Shown one piece after another: positions 12,456 to 20,435 of a stretch of DNA of 22,631 nucleotides (position 1 is the stretch's first letter; the number at the start of each line of letters is the position of its first letter). The notes under the pieces were generated by a model. That model saw only the letters and a list, made by a program, of their open reading frames with translations. It made no database searches and was not told where the DNA came from. This DNA is from Rickettsiales bacterium (GTDB lineage Bacteria; Pseudomonadota; Alphaproteobacteria; Rs-D84), in NCBI GenBank assembly GCA_031263295.1, contig JAISGC010000107.1, positions 1 through 22,631 on the forward strand, in the 5' to 3' direction. The translations under genes and the position numbers were made by a program.

Positions 12456-12531
12456 GCCGGAATAGCTCAGCTGGTAGAGCATCTCATTCGTAATGAGGGG
12501 GTCGTAGGTTCGAATCCTATTTCCGGCACCA
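12456..12531 (+). tRNA. tRNA-Thr (anticodon CGT)
   Basis: 76 bases including the encoded CCA. Acceptor GCCGGAA / TTCCGGC, discriminator A, D-arm AGCTC with GAGC and the AGCTGGTA loop, anticodon stem TCTCA / TGAGG around loop TTCGTAA, and T-arm GTAGG / CCTAT with TTCGAAT. The anticodon CGT reads ACG, threonine. The encoded CCA (12529-12531) is also the start of the stem of a downstream hairpin. Confidence 0.97.
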
Positions 12532-12640
12532 CCCTTCGCGCCTTCGGCGCTTCGGGTGGCAAGCCACCGATTTTCACCGAGCGAAGCGAGGATTGAAAAT
12601 CGAGTGCCCGCCGAAGCCCGCAGGGCGAAGGCCGGGCCGG
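12529..12640. repeat. Chain of palindromes after tRNA-Thr
   Basis: Three hairpins in a row: CCACCC / GGGTGG enclosing GCGCCTTCGGCGC (12529-12559); CGATTTTCA / TGAAAATCG (12568-12602) enclosing CGAGCGAAGCGAGG; and GCCCGCCGAAGCCC / GGGCGAAGGCCGGGC (about 12606-12636). The first is repeated in inverted orientation at 13111-13148. No U-run is evident, so they may be 3'-end structures for the tRNA transcript or inert repeats. Confidence 0.7.
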
Positions 12641-12644
12641 GCCG

Positions 12645-13073
12645 CTACTTCGTCTTCACCATAATCACAATCTTTGACGGGTCGGTGAAATCCATGGATA
12701 CCTCCTCCTTGGCCGGGCATGCGCCGCATTGGTCGTATCGGATGGTTATGGAATCGCGAGTCCCGTCCGCCGCAATCCGGCCGGGAAAATAATTATCTTT
12801 CTTCTCGCATTTGATTTCCCAGCATCTCAGGCTGGAAACCCTGGAATGCTCGCCGACGGCGCCGGCGGGGAGAAACTCGGGATAGGCATCGTTGCAGACA
12901 TCTTGATATACATCTTTCCGCTCCACTCTACGCAAATAGCATCTGCTTATGTTCGGATAATCCGCCCCATACACATAAACACTTTCTCCTATACGATAGT
13001 TTCCCGAGCATTCGTCCGCGAACGCGTCGCCAATCGCCGCGGCGAATAAAAACGCAAAAAACAAAAACTTCAT
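12645..13073 (-). CDS. Small secreted seven-cysteine protein C
   Basis: 142 residues. Start ATG 13073 has AAGGAG at a good distance, and opens a signal peptide MKFLFFAFLFAAAIGDAFA, so the mature protein begins DECSGNYRIGESVYVYG. It has seven cysteines (ECSG, RCY, VCN, RCW, KCE, QCGAC), with the last pair as CGAC. It is not an obvious sequence relative of proteins A and B, although cysteine number and size are similar. I do not recognise a family. It is preceded by the second copy of the switch-like leader that also precedes the protein at 5333-6568, and by its own promoter just behind ruvC, so the two proteins may share regulation. Confidence 0.75.
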   Translation of the reverse strand: MKFLFFAFLFAAAIGDAFADECSGNYRIGESVYVYGADYPNISRCYLRRVERKDVYQDVCNDAYPEFLPAGAVGEHSRVSSLRCWEIKCEKKDNYFPGRIAADGTRDSITIRYDQCGACPAKEEVSMDFTDPSKIVIMVKTK

Positions 13074-13091
13074 AATCCGCTCCTTATAATG

Positions 13092-13148
13092 CCCGCCGTT
13101 TTGACGGCGGCTTGCCACCCGAAGCGGCGCAGCCGCGAAGAAGGGTGG
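13092..13148. repeat. Palindromes in the leader of secreted protein C
   Basis: CCGCCGT-TTTG-ACGGCGG (13093-13110 approximately) and the inverted copy of the tRNA-side hairpin, CCACCC / GGGTGG (13115-13148). The latter abuts the switch-like leader and lies 40 to 75 bases upstream of the ATG. Confidence 0.75.
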
Positions 13149-13244
13149 TTGGAGCTTTACAACAATTTCAAGAATTGCGCGGTTTATTCAATATATTCGC
13201 CACGCTCCAACCGGCGGTTGGAGCATTTATCGTCCCTTCGGACG
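13147..13244 (-). promoter_or_regulatory. Switch-like structured leader, copy 2
   Basis: Minus-strand order: CGTCC-GAAG-GGACG (13244-13231), CTCCAACC (13223-13216), GGTTGGAG (13212-13205), 50 bases with CGAATATATTGAATAA and inner hairpin CAATT / AATTG, then CTCCAACC (13154-13147). Length is 98 bases against 100 in copy 1, and the three 8-base blocks are identical. Loop bases and the inner hairpin differ but still fold. Confidence 0.75.
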
Positions 13245-13296
13245 CTTGAAAACTGGTTGTAAAGCCAGACCGCGAGACAATCCCCGCGACAAAGGA

Positions 13297-13325
13297 ATTA
13301 TACCTTATTTGCATAAAAAGATAAA
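13297..13325 (-). promoter_or_regulatory. Promoter of secreted protein C gene
   Basis: Minus strand TTTATC (13325-13320), 17-base spacer, TATAAT (13302-13297). It starts just behind the ruvC stop and leaves a leader of about 215 bases, which holds the switch-like element and palindromes. Confidence 0.65.
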
Positions 13326-13326
13326 G

Positions 13327-13800
13327 TCAGAAATAGCGGCTGGTGTTGGAATGGGCGAGCGCGATGGCCAGCGCGTCCGATTCGTCGGCGGTTTTCGGCC
13401 GGGCCGCGGGCAAGAGCACGCGCACCATCGCGTCGACCTGGGCCTTGTCGGCGCGGCCCGTCGCGGCAATGGCCTTTTTGATTATCGTCGGCTCATACTC
13501 GAAAACCGGAATGCCGCGCACTGCGACCGCGAGAATCGCCGCCGCGCGCGCATGCCCCAACAGCAAAGTAGAAGTCGGATTATTATTCACAAATGTTATT
13601 TCAATCGAGCATTCGCCGGGCTTGTATTCTTCGAGCAGTTCGCCGAGCCCGTTGAATATGAATGCGAGCCTGTCGGCCAGCGGCTTTTTAACCGGCGGCA
13701 AAATAACGCCCGAGGCGATATAGCGCCGCTCGTGGCCCTTGGACTCTATAACAGCCCAGCCCGTATGAATCAGCCCCGGATCGATTCCGAAAATTATCAT
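13327..13800 (-). CDS. ruvC: Holliday junction resolvase RuvC
   Basis: 157 residues; dimeric RNase H-fold endonuclease that cuts Holliday junctions symmetrically. Start ATG 13800 overlaps the addB stop (ATGA) and has AAGGAG upstream. Active-site residues are visible: Asp in IFGIDPG (residue 7), Glu in CSIEITF (about 68), and the acidic pair in ADESDALAIA near the C-terminus; GHARAAAI and KAQVDAMV match the family. The length is slightly short (E. coli 173), lacking a tail. Translational coupling with addB is likely. It is the last gene of the rsmI-engB-addB-ruvC run; there is no recognisable terminator before the next promoter. Confidence 0.96.
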   Translation of the reverse strand: MIIFGIDPGLIHTGWAVIESKGHERRYIASGVILPPVKKPLADRLAFIFNGLGELLEEYKPGECSIEITFVNNNPTSTLLLGHARAAAILAVAVRGIPVFEYEPTIIKKAIAATGRADKAQVDAMVRVLLPAARPKTADESDALAIALAHSNTSRYF

Positions 13801-16187
13801 AATGCGCTCCTTGAAAGATCGTCGAACTCTTTGTATTTGTCGTCCAGCGGATGGTCGGGTCGCCTCCAATCCTTGGTTTCCAAGGACCAGACCAAAGTAC
13901 GCCGCACGGCCTCGATTGCCGCCGCGGTCCGGGCCGCATCGTATTCAACCAACTCGACGCGGCCGCGCGGCATTTGCAAAAACGCCATTTCGGGATTCGC
14001 GACGCCGAGCATCATCGCCTCCAACGGCAATTGCGGCATCATAGCGAATCCATCCTTGGACTTTATGCCGAGCTTCGACGGCCCCGGCGCGGCCCCGGTT
14101 TTATAGTCGACGACGCGGCGCCCGCCCTTGTCTATCCGGTCCGCGCGCGCGAGGATTCGACGCCCGCCCCAATTCATATCAATCTGCTTTTCGTTTTCGC
14201 CCGGCCCCGAGGCCAGATATTTCGCGACCGCCGCCGCAATATCGCCGAATCGATTCCGCCAGAATCGAAACAAGACCGAATCCTTCGCGACGATTTTCTC
14301 GGCGGCGGCCAGCAGTTTGTTTTCAATATCGATTGCCCGGGGCGGCTCGCCCCCACATTGCTCAATAGTGCTGTGCACCAGATTTCCAAAATCCCTCGCG
14401 TCGGGATCTTCGCCAGGGTCCCGCCCGCGCCGGAGATTCAGAATATGCTTGGCGTAAAATTGATAGGGATTATGAAGAAGGTCTTCAATCCAGGTCGCGT
14501 AAAAATCCCCGTCGTATGGCGCGGAGAAATGCGCGGTTGAAATCGGTTCAAGCGGCAAATCGTCCGCCGCGCGCAGCGCGGATAAAACATTGTCATCCCG
14601 CGGCTTGACCGCGGGACCCAGGTCAACCTCGCTTTGCGAAGCAAAGCACATTGCCTCGACGCGGGACAGGAATCGCGATTGCGTCGTCTCGCTTCCGCCC
14701 GCCATTTTGGACCGCAGCCACCATACATTGCGGTTGCACGAAAGCGTCATAAAGTCCAAGGCCTGCAATGACACCTTGGAATCCGCGGACGGCAGCCCGA
14801 TTTTTTCGGCCACCCCGCGCGGCAGCCACGAGTGCGTCCAGCCCATGCCCGGAAACATCCCCTCGTTGAGGCCCGTCAGAATCACGCAGTCGGCGGTCAT
14901 CATCCGCGCCTCGGCCGTGCCGAGTATCGCGACATCGAAATCCGATTCGGGCGGCCGCACGGATATTTTGGCAAGTTCCCTCCGCGCGATTTCGGCCGCA
15001 TCCGCAATGTCCAGATTATACTTTTCGATTGCCGCAACCAGGTCCGCGGCCTCCGCAATCGGCGCCAAGCATTCTTTCCAGTCCTTTGGAATCCGCCCGC
15101 CGAGCAATTCTATGTCCGCGGCGACTACTTCGGCATTTTCCCCGCCGACCAAGAAATCAAGCCGCCGCAGGGCCAATCGCCCGGCCGCGGTCTGCGACAT
15201 CGGAACGCCGCCCGAGCTGTCGACGGCAAGGCCGAATCGTTCGGCCGCGATGGTCAGCCTTTGGCCGCCCGCCGCATCGGGCGTTATTATAATGACCGAT
15301 TCGTTTCGCGCGCGCGCCGCCGCCGCAATCAGCATCGCGGCATTCGCCTCCTCGTCCTCGGTCGCGCAATCGACGCGCCGCACCCAATCGGGGCCCGGCA
15401 ATTTTTCGCCCGACAAATCATTCGCAAAACATTTGTTAAAAAACTTTATCTTGGTGTCATCCCGCGGCTTGACCGCGGGACCCAGGTCAACATCGGCGAG
15501 CGAAGCGAACACCTCGTCACTGATGCCCGACACCTGTTTGATGCTCCAATAAGGATCGGTCCGTCCGATGTCGTCCGCCCCCTCGACCAAGCCAAGCAAA
15601 ATAACCATCCCGTTCGGCGCGGCGGCAATAGCCTCCATAAGGTCTCGCGTGGCGGCGACCGACCCGGTGGAGCCGACCAGAAAAACCCGGTCGTATTGCG
15701 ATATTTTATCAATCCAGCCGACAATCGATGCATTGCGCGCGCGCGCCATCGATCGCCCGAAATCGGCCGATTTAAGACATTCCAAAAACGCAGCCTTCCG
15801 CGCATCGGGCACAATCGCCGTCCAATCGACGGCCGCCGCATCGACGCCCGCGTTCTCCAAATAGTCCGACAATGTCAGCAACTCGCCCGCGACATCCAGC
15901 GCCCCGGCGAATCCGGTCGGCGCGCCGACCGCATCGCCCGCCGCCTGAACCAATCGCGCCATTGCAATCTTTCGCTCGACGGGGTCCGTGTCCGCCTCCT
16001 CGTCCGATTCGCCGAGGCCGACGATTTTCGGCATCAAAGCCGCGCCCCCGTTCAGGGCCGCGACTTCCCGCTCCAACGCCCTGCCCGCACGCCGCGTCGG
16101 AACAAAGACTAAATCCGTCCCGTCCTTGCCAATCAAGGATGCGAGCGTTTTTATCATCATTGTCGGGTCGTTTATCGAAGCAAGCAT
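13797..16187 (-). CDS. addB: Double-strand break repair protein AddB
   Basis: 796 residues. AddB is the helicase-like/nuclease subunit of AddAB, which resects double-strand breaks for RecA loading. The inactive helicase-like N-terminus has FVPTRRAGRAL but no Walker A motif; ILTGLNEGMFPGM is the conserved central motif. The C-terminal PD-(D/E)XK nuclease shows FGNLVHSTIE (about 601-610), ILARADRID and VVDYKTG (about 692), so it should be active. It is shorter than the roughly 1000 residues usual in this class. Two in-frame copies of a palindromic element encode VDLGPAVKPRDD near residues 232-243 and 520-532. Start ATG 16187 overlaps engB by 16 bases and follows GAGAGG. The partner addA is not in the window. 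Confidence 0.9.
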   Translation of the reverse strand: MLASINDPTMMIKTLASLIGKDGTDLVFVPTRRAGRALEREVAALNGGAALMPKIVGLGESDEEADTDPVERKIAMARLVQAAGDAVGAPTGFAGALDVAGELLTLSDYLENAGVDAAAVDWTAIVPDARKAAFLECLKSADFGRSMARARNASIVGWIDKISQYDRVFLVGSTGSVAATRDLMEAIAAAPNGMVILLGLVEGADDIGRTDPYWSIKQVSGISDEVFASLADVDLGPAVKPRDDTKIKFFNKCFANDLSGEKLPGPDWVRRVDCATEDEEANAAMLIAAAARARNESVIIITPDAAGGQRLTIAAERFGLAVDSSGGVPMSQTAAGRLALRRLDFLVGGENAEVVAADIELLGGRIPKDWKECLAPIAEAADLVAAIEKYNLDIADAAEIARRELAKISVRPPESDFDVAILGTAEARMMTADCVILTGLNEGMFPGMGWTHSWLPRGVAEKIGLPSADSKVSLQALDFMTLSCNRNVWWLRSKMAGGSETTQSRFLSRVEAMCFASQSEVDLGPAVKPRDDNVLSALRAADDLPLEPISTAHFSAPYDGDFYATWIEDLLHNPYQFYAKHILNLRRGRDPGEDPDARDFGNLVHSTIEQCGGEPPRAIDIENKLLAAAEKIVAKDSVLFRFWRNRFGDIAAAVAKYLASGPGENEKQIDMNWGGRRILARADRIDKGGRRVVDYKTGAAPGPSKLGIKSKDGFAMMPQLPLEAMMLGVANPEMAFLQMPRGRVELVEYDAARTAAAIEAVRRTLVWSLETKDWRRPDHPLDDKYKEFDDLSRSAL
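14591..14650. repeat. P3 palindromic element in addB, copy a
   Basis: TGTCATCCCGCGG / CCGCGGGACCCAGG palindrome, then a second hairpin GCTTTGCGAAGCAAAGC. On the minus strand it encodes CFASQSEVDLGPAVKPRDDN. The first part matches copy b at 15455-15494 almost without change. Confidence 0.88.
15455..15513. repeat. P3 palindromic element in addB, copy b
   Basis: Same TGTCATCCCGCGG / CCGCGGGACCCAGG core. The following part differs (GGCGAGCGAAGCGAAC) and encodes VFASLADVDLGPAVKPRDDT. The pattern FAS-x3-VDLGPAVKPRDD is therefore present twice in one protein, 288 residues apart. Confidence 0.88.
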
Positions 16188-16684
16188 TTGACCCTCTCGA
16201 TTCCGATTTTTTTCTCAGCGCTGGTGAGAATCGCGTCAGTCGGTGCGGCGGCGCCCTTCTTATCCGACTTGGTATAAACAAGTTGAAACGGCACGCCCTC
16301 CGCGCGGCAAAAGTCTATGACGATTTTATCCGAGTCCTTTATTCCGTGCCGCGAATCAATCAAAATGAACAGCAGCTTCAATTCCGCCCGCGTCGTCAGA
16401 TATTCCTCCAATCGTTTCAGCCACTCGATTTGCTCGGCCTTCGACGCCTTGGCATAGCCGTATCCGGGCAGATCCATAATCCAGATTTTGTCATCGACAT
16501 TAAACAGGTTCAGTTGCCGCGTCCGCCCGGGGGTATTGGACACTCGCGCGACCGCTTCGCCGAGGACCGCGTTTATCAGCGAAGATTTCCCGACATTCGA
16601 CCGCCCGACGAATGCATATTCTCGCGCGCCCCCATGCTTCGGCAGATCCCGGACCCTATCGAAACTTCCCATAAATCTTATCAT
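16172..16684 (-). CDS. engB: EngB/YihA ribosome biogenesis GTPase
   Basis: 170 residues; essential small GTPase needed for late assembly of the large ribosomal subunit. G1 GRSNVGKSSLINAV (about 27-40), the G2 region SNTPGRTRQLN, G3 DLPGYGYA, G4 TKSD (about 138-141) and a G5 region near LTSAEKK are all visible. It is shorter than E. coli YihA (210), missing part of each end. Start ATG 16684 overlaps the rsmI stop as ATGA, so translation is probably coupled. It overlaps addB by 16 bases at its 3' end. No odd insertions are seen. Confidence 0.95.
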   Translation of the reverse strand: MIRFMGSFDRVRDLPKHGGAREYAFVGRSNVGKSSLINAVLGEAVARVSNTPGRTRQLNLFNVDDKIWIMDLPGYGYAKASKAEQIEWLKRLEEYLTTRAELKLLFILIDSRHGIKDSDKIVIDFCRAEGVPFQLVYTKSDKKGAAAPTDAILTSAEKKIGIERVKCLLR

Positions 16685-17454
16685 TTTTTCAACGCCATTT
16701 TGTAAGCGGCCGCCCGCGAAATCCCGGTCCTTTTGGCAATTTCCGCGGCCCGGTCTTTGGTTGTTCCGACGACCTCGCCGACTACTTCGGCAATTTCGGA
16801 ATCGGTCATTTTTATCTCGGGCGCGGGCTCGACGACCAGGACGATTTCGCCCTTGAACGACCGCCCGGCCAAATCCGCCGGATAGCCTATGATTGTCTCC
16901 TCGTGCAATTTCGTGATTTCGCGAACCACAGCAACCCGTCGTTCGGGCATAACGCGCGCAAACGCGGCCAATGTCTCCGCGACCCGGTTCGGCGACTCAT
17001 AATATATAAGAGTATGCCGCAGGCGATTGTCTTCCCGCAGCGCCGCTTCGTTCTTAAAAAATCCGAGAAAAGAAAATCTGTCGGTCGGAAATCCCGACAG
17101 CACCAGCGCGCTCGCGAACGCCGTCGGCCCCGGCACGACAAACACGGGCTGGCCCGCATCCCTGGCCGCGCGAACCAAACGAAATCCCGGGTCGGATATG
17201 CCCGGCATTCCGGAATCGGTTATCAAAGCGACCGCCGCGCCCGCGGCAATCTTTTCAATAATACCATGCGTCTTTTCCCGCTCGTTGTAATCGGCATAGA
17301 CCGCCAGCTTCGCGCGCGGCGCGATTTTCGCCGACACGCGCGTGTCTTCGCACAGGACGACATCCGCCGCGGCCAGCGCCGCCGCCGCCCGCGCGGACAT
17401 ATCGCCCATATTTCCGATGGGCGTTCCAACAATATATAATCCGGTTTGCATCAT
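16681..17454 (-). CDS. rsmI: 16S rRNA (cytidine-1402-2'-O)-methyltransferase RsmI
   Basis: 257 residues; SAM-dependent tetrapyrrole-methylase-fold enzyme that 2'-O-methylates C1402 in the ribosomal P site. Signatures: YIVGTPIGNMGDMSARA at the N-terminus, CEDTR, YNERE, DSGMPGISDPGF, PGPTAFASALVLSGFP and YYESPNR. The C-terminus has a helix-turn-helix-like KDRAAEIAKRTGISRAAAYK, also seen in relatives. Start at tandem ATG 17454 or 17451, after AAAGG; the frame further upstream is antisense to the LpoA-like gene. The divergent arrangement with an LpoA-like gene, 43 bases apart, matches the rsmI-lpoA pair of enterobacteria. Confidence 0.96.
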   Translation of the reverse strand: MMQTGLYIVGTPIGNMGDMSARAAAALAAADVVLCEDTRVSAKIAPRAKLAVYADYNEREKTHGIIEKIAAGAAVALITDSGMPGISDPGFRLVRAARDAGQPVFVVPGPTAFASALVLSGFPTDRFSFLGFFKNEAALREDNRLRHTLIYYESPNRVAETLAAFARVMPERRVAVVREITKLHEETIIGYPADLAGRSFKGEIVLVVEPAPEIKMTDSEIAEVVGEVVGTTKDRAAEIAKRTGISRAAAYKMALKK

Positions 17455-17474
17455 CCGCGCCTTTTGAGTATAAT
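17446..17474 (+). promoter_or_regulatory. Promoter of the LpoA-lol run
   Basis: TTGCAT (17446-17451), 17-base spacer, TATAAT (17469-17474). Start expected near 17481, giving a leader of about 17 bases with AAGGAAG before ATG 17498. The -35 box overlaps the rsmI start codons. Confidence 0.8.
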
Positions 17475-17497
17475 ACCGGAAAAATAAGGAAGTTTCA

Positions 17498-19111
17498 ATG
17501 TTCAAGAAATTACGCGCTTTGTTATTGGCCGGCTTGGTTGCATCCTGCGGCGGCGGTCTCGACGGCGAATGGGGCGGCCAGTGGGGCAGCGGGCCGGTCG
17601 CGGCCCCGGATACGATGGAGTCCGACCCGTCGGAATACGGAATGACGCCCGAAACAGACGCGAACGAGCTTCGCACGGTCGCGGTGCTCTTGCCGCTGTC
17701 GGGCGCGAACGGAAATCTCGGCGCCGGAATACAGCACGCGATAGAAATCGCCTTTTTCCAAAAGCAGCCGAAAAACATAATGGTCTCGTTCCACGATTTG
17801 TCCGGCGCCGACGAGCAAAAGCGCGCGGTCATCGATATGGTCGTCGCGAACAAGCCGAACCTTATAATCGGCCCGCTGTTCGCGGACGACGCGGAAATGC
17901 TCAAAGACAGAAAGCCCGCCGACTTGCCCGCGCTGGCCTTCACATCGGCGAAAAGCGCATTGGGCGGCGGAATCTTCACTCTCGCCCTTTTGCCGAACCA
18001 GGCGGCCGAGGCGGTGGTCAAGCAGATTGCCGCGGAAGAGAAAAAATCGCTTTTGATTCTGGCGCCCGATTCTCCGACGGGATGGATGCTTGCGAACAAC
18101 GCGGTTGAATCGGCGCATATCTACGGGGTCAAACTGGCCGGGCTTTATATGTATGAGGAGCAGAACTCGGAAAAAATGAAGCATCTGGCCGAAGAGGTCT
18201 CCCTGTCCGAGCCGCGAATCTCAAACCTGACGCACGCCAAAGAGATATTGTCCGATGTCCTTATCAGCCAGAAACTGACGGGCGCGGAAAAGGAATCCGT
18301 GCGCTCGCAACTGGAAGACCTGAATAAAAAAGACGCGCTCGGCGACCCGCCCTACGACGCGGTCCTGATGCTCGGAACCGCGATGGATTCCAAAACCATA
18401 GCCGCGTATCTGCGCTATTACGATGTGTCCGCGGCCAAGGTCTCGTTCTATGGCAGCGCGCTTTGGGATACGGATGTCGCATATCGCGATGCGGCCCTGG
18501 CGGGCGGAGAATACGCGGCATTGCCCCGCATATCGGACGGCTTTGCGAAATTATACGCCGAGATAGAGGGCGAAAAACCGAACCGGTTCAACTCAATCGG
18601 ATACGACGCGGCGATGCTGGCGATAAAGGCGCTGTCGGGCTCGAAACCGGCGGGCGCGTATCTGCTGGACCCGAGCGGATACAACGGCCTCGACGGATTG
18701 GTGCGCCTGCGTCCGAACGGAGAAAACGAGCGCGCCTTGCAGATAATGCAGCTGAACGGCGTCCGGCTTCCTATGATTAAAACCCGCGCGCCCGCGAACT
18801 TTATCAAGCCGATTTACCAGACGACCGGATACGACTTGTCCTCGCCGTCGCAGAAAAAACTGACCAGCGACGGATACAAGCCGACGGACTATATCAGACT
18901 GCCCGAGCATCTGGCCGGAAAGTATCAGTCGAAAAGCTATGGCGTCGCATATGACGAATCGGTCGAGTTGGAGCTTCCGCAGTCGGGCGAACATATAGAG
19001 GTAATATCCGAAGACCCGGAGGCGGCCATTATGACGCCCGGATTCGAGCCGACAAAACTCGACGGGGTCGACCGCAAAATGATAGACGAAGTTAAATTGA
19101 AGGCGAACTGA
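17498..19111 (+). CDS. LpoA-like penicillin-binding protein activator lipoprotein
   Basis: 537 residues. Lipoprotein signal MFKKLRALLLAGLVASC with lipobox LVASC, cut before Cys17. After a low-complexity Gly/Asp linker comes a periplasmic-binding-protein type 1 fold: VAVLLPLSGANGNLGAGIQHAIEIAF, KRAVIDMVVANKPNLIIGPLF, LPALAFTSAKSA and YDAVLMLGTAMDSKTIAAYL. In enterobacteria LpoA sits in the outer membrane and stimulates PBP1A; relatives in alphaproteobacteria are annotated as PBP activators. Synteny with rsmI supports this. It lacks the N-terminal TPR domain of E. coli LpoA. The stop overlaps the next start (TGATG), so it is coupled to the lipoprotein-export permease. An amino-acid-binding role is less likely. 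Confidence 0.85.
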   Translation: MFKKLRALLLAGLVASCGGGLDGEWGGQWGSGPVAAPDTMESDPSEYGMTPETDANELRTVAVLLPLSGANGNLGAGIQHAIEIAFFQKQPKNIMVSFHDLSGADEQKRAVIDMVVANKPNLIIGPLFADDAEMLKDRKPADLPALAFTSAKSALGGGIFTLALLPNQAAEAVVKQIAAEEKKSLLILAPDSPTGWMLANNAVESAHIYGVKLAGLYMYEEQNSEKMKHLAEEVSLSEPRISNLTHAKEILSDVLISQKLTGAEKESVRSQLEDLNKKDALGDPPYDAVLMLGTAMDSKTIAAYLRYYDVSAAKVSFYGSALWDTDVAYRDAALAGGEYAALPRISDGFAKLYAEIEGEKPNRFNSIGYDAAMLAIKALSGSKPAGAYLLDPSGYNGLDGLVRLRPNGENERALQIMQLNGVRLPMIKTRAPANFIKPIYQTTGYDLSSPSQKKLTSDGYKPTDYIRLPEHLAGKYQSKSYGVAYDESVELELPQSGEHIEVISEDPEAAIMTPGFEPTKLDGVDRKMIDEVKLKAN

Positions 19112-20364
19112 TGTTTAGTAAATTGGAACGCAAAGTTGCTTGGAGATTTATGCGCGCGAAAAAGCGCGGGTTCGGCGGCGTGATTTCATGGGTGTCTTTA
19201 TTGGGAATTATGCTCGGCGTCGCGACATTGATTGTGGTGATGTCGGTTATGGGCGGCTTCCACAATATCTTGCTTTCGCGCATAGTCGGAATGAACGGCC
19301 ACATTGTGATTTATCACCAGGACGGCGCGATACGGGATTTCGATTTCCTGATAAAAAAACTTTCCGACAATACGGCGGTCGCCTCCGCATCATACGGCAT
19401 AGTCCCGGTCGTGGAGGGCCAGGTTATGGCGTCCGCTTCGGGTCGCAATTCGGGCGCTATGCTTCGCGGAATCAGGATGTCGGACTTGGCGAAAAAAATC
19501 GGCAACGGAACAAAAATCTTCGGCGCGGGCTTGGATAAAATCGGCGGAAACGATGTCGTTATGGGCGCGAGTTTGTCGCGGAACCTCCGCGCGACGCTGG
19601 GCGATTCGGTCTCGTTGATTTCGGCGAACGGCGGAACCCCGACCGCATTCGGAACTATGCCGCGGATTATGTCATATAATATAGCGTCAACATTTTTTAT
19701 GGGAATGTATGAATACGATTCGGGCTATATATTTATGCCGCTCGGCGCCGCGCAGAAATACTTGAAACTCGACAACGCGGCGACGCACATAGATATATTT
19801 TTGCGCAATCCCGGCGACACCGACGCAATCAAGCGCGCGGTTCTCGCCGCCGTGCCGGACGGATTTATCGTCCGCGACTGGCGCGAATTGAACAAGGGCT
19901 TTGTCGGCGCCTTGCAGGTGGAATCCAATGTTATGTTTTTAATTCTGATGCTGATAATAATCGTCGCCGCGTTCAATATAGTCTCGTCCTTGGTGATGCT
20001 CGTTAAAGACAAGGGCCGCGACATAGCAATCTTCCGCACCTTCGGCCTGGCGCGGAAATCGGTTATGAAAATATTTATTCTGTCGGGGACGACGATAGGC
20101 GCGATAGGCGCGGTCTTCGGAACCGGCCTCGGCATTCTGATTGCGTCGAACATAGAACCTATCCGTCAGTTTTTCCAAACTCTGACGGGCCGCGATCTAT
20201 TCCCGGCCGAGATGTATTATTTATCGGAATTGCCGAGCGAGATAAATCCCGCCTCGGTTATCGGCATAGCTTCGGTCGCAATTTTATTGGCGTTCCTCGC
20301 GACATTGTATCCGGCGTGGAAAGCGTCGAAGACCGACCCAGTTGAGGTCCTTCGCTATGAGTAG
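19111..20364 (+). CDS. lolC: Lipoprotein-releasing ABC permease (LolC/LolE family)
   Basis: 417 residues. Inner-membrane subunit of the machine that extracts outer-membrane lipoproteins and passes them to LolA. Four membrane segments: about residues 22-48 (VISWVSLLGIMLGVATLIVV), 275-300 (MFLILMLIIIVAAFNIVSSL), 320-345 and 380-402, with a large periplasmic domain between the first two. MSVMGGF, the coupling-helix region KDKGRDIAIFRTFGLARKSV and the C-terminal YPAWKASKTDPVEVLRYE are family hallmarks. Only one such permease is seen before lolD, as expected for a homodimeric LolC/E-type or LolF-type arrangement. One-base overlap with the upstream lipoprotein gene. Confidence 0.94.
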   Translation: MFSKLERKVAWRFMRAKKRGFGGVISWVSLLGIMLGVATLIVVMSVMGGFHNILLSRIVGMNGHIVIYHQDGAIRDFDFLIKKLSDNTAVASASYGIVPVVEGQVMASASGRNSGAMLRGIRMSDLAKKIGNGTKIFGAGLDKIGGNDVVMGASLSRNLRATLGDSVSLISANGGTPTAFGTMPRIMSYNIASTFFMGMYEYDSGYIFMPLGAAQKYLKLDNAATHIDIFLRNPGDTDAIKRAVLAAVPDGFIVRDWRELNKGFVGALQVESNVMFLILMLIIIVAAFNIVSSLVMLVKDKGRDIAIFRTFGLARKSVMKIFILSGTTIGAIGAVFGTGLGILIASNIEPIRQFFQTLTGRDLFPAEMYYLSELPSEINPASVIGIASVAILLAFLATLYPAWKASKTDPVEVLRYE

Positions 20365-20435
20365 CGGCGACGCGCCGCTCCGCTTCCTTGCGCAGTTGCG
20401 GCTTGAATGGCGATTATAAAAAAGAAAGCATAATA

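Noticed and set aside
12456..12531. tRNA-Thr as an integration site of a mobile element, given the phage-like RNA next to it.
   Set aside because: No integrase, no direct repeat of the tRNA 3' end and no phage structural genes are visible in the window.
14590..16112. Two long plus-strand frames opposite addB (320 and 426 residues).
   Set aside because: Antisense to a gene with clear nuclease motifs; composition is Arg/Ser/Pro-rich without homology that I can see.
17455..18099. Upstream extension of the rsmI frame.
   Set aside because: Antisense to the LpoA-like lipoprotein gene; the RsmI N-terminus YIVGTPIGN starts just after 17454.
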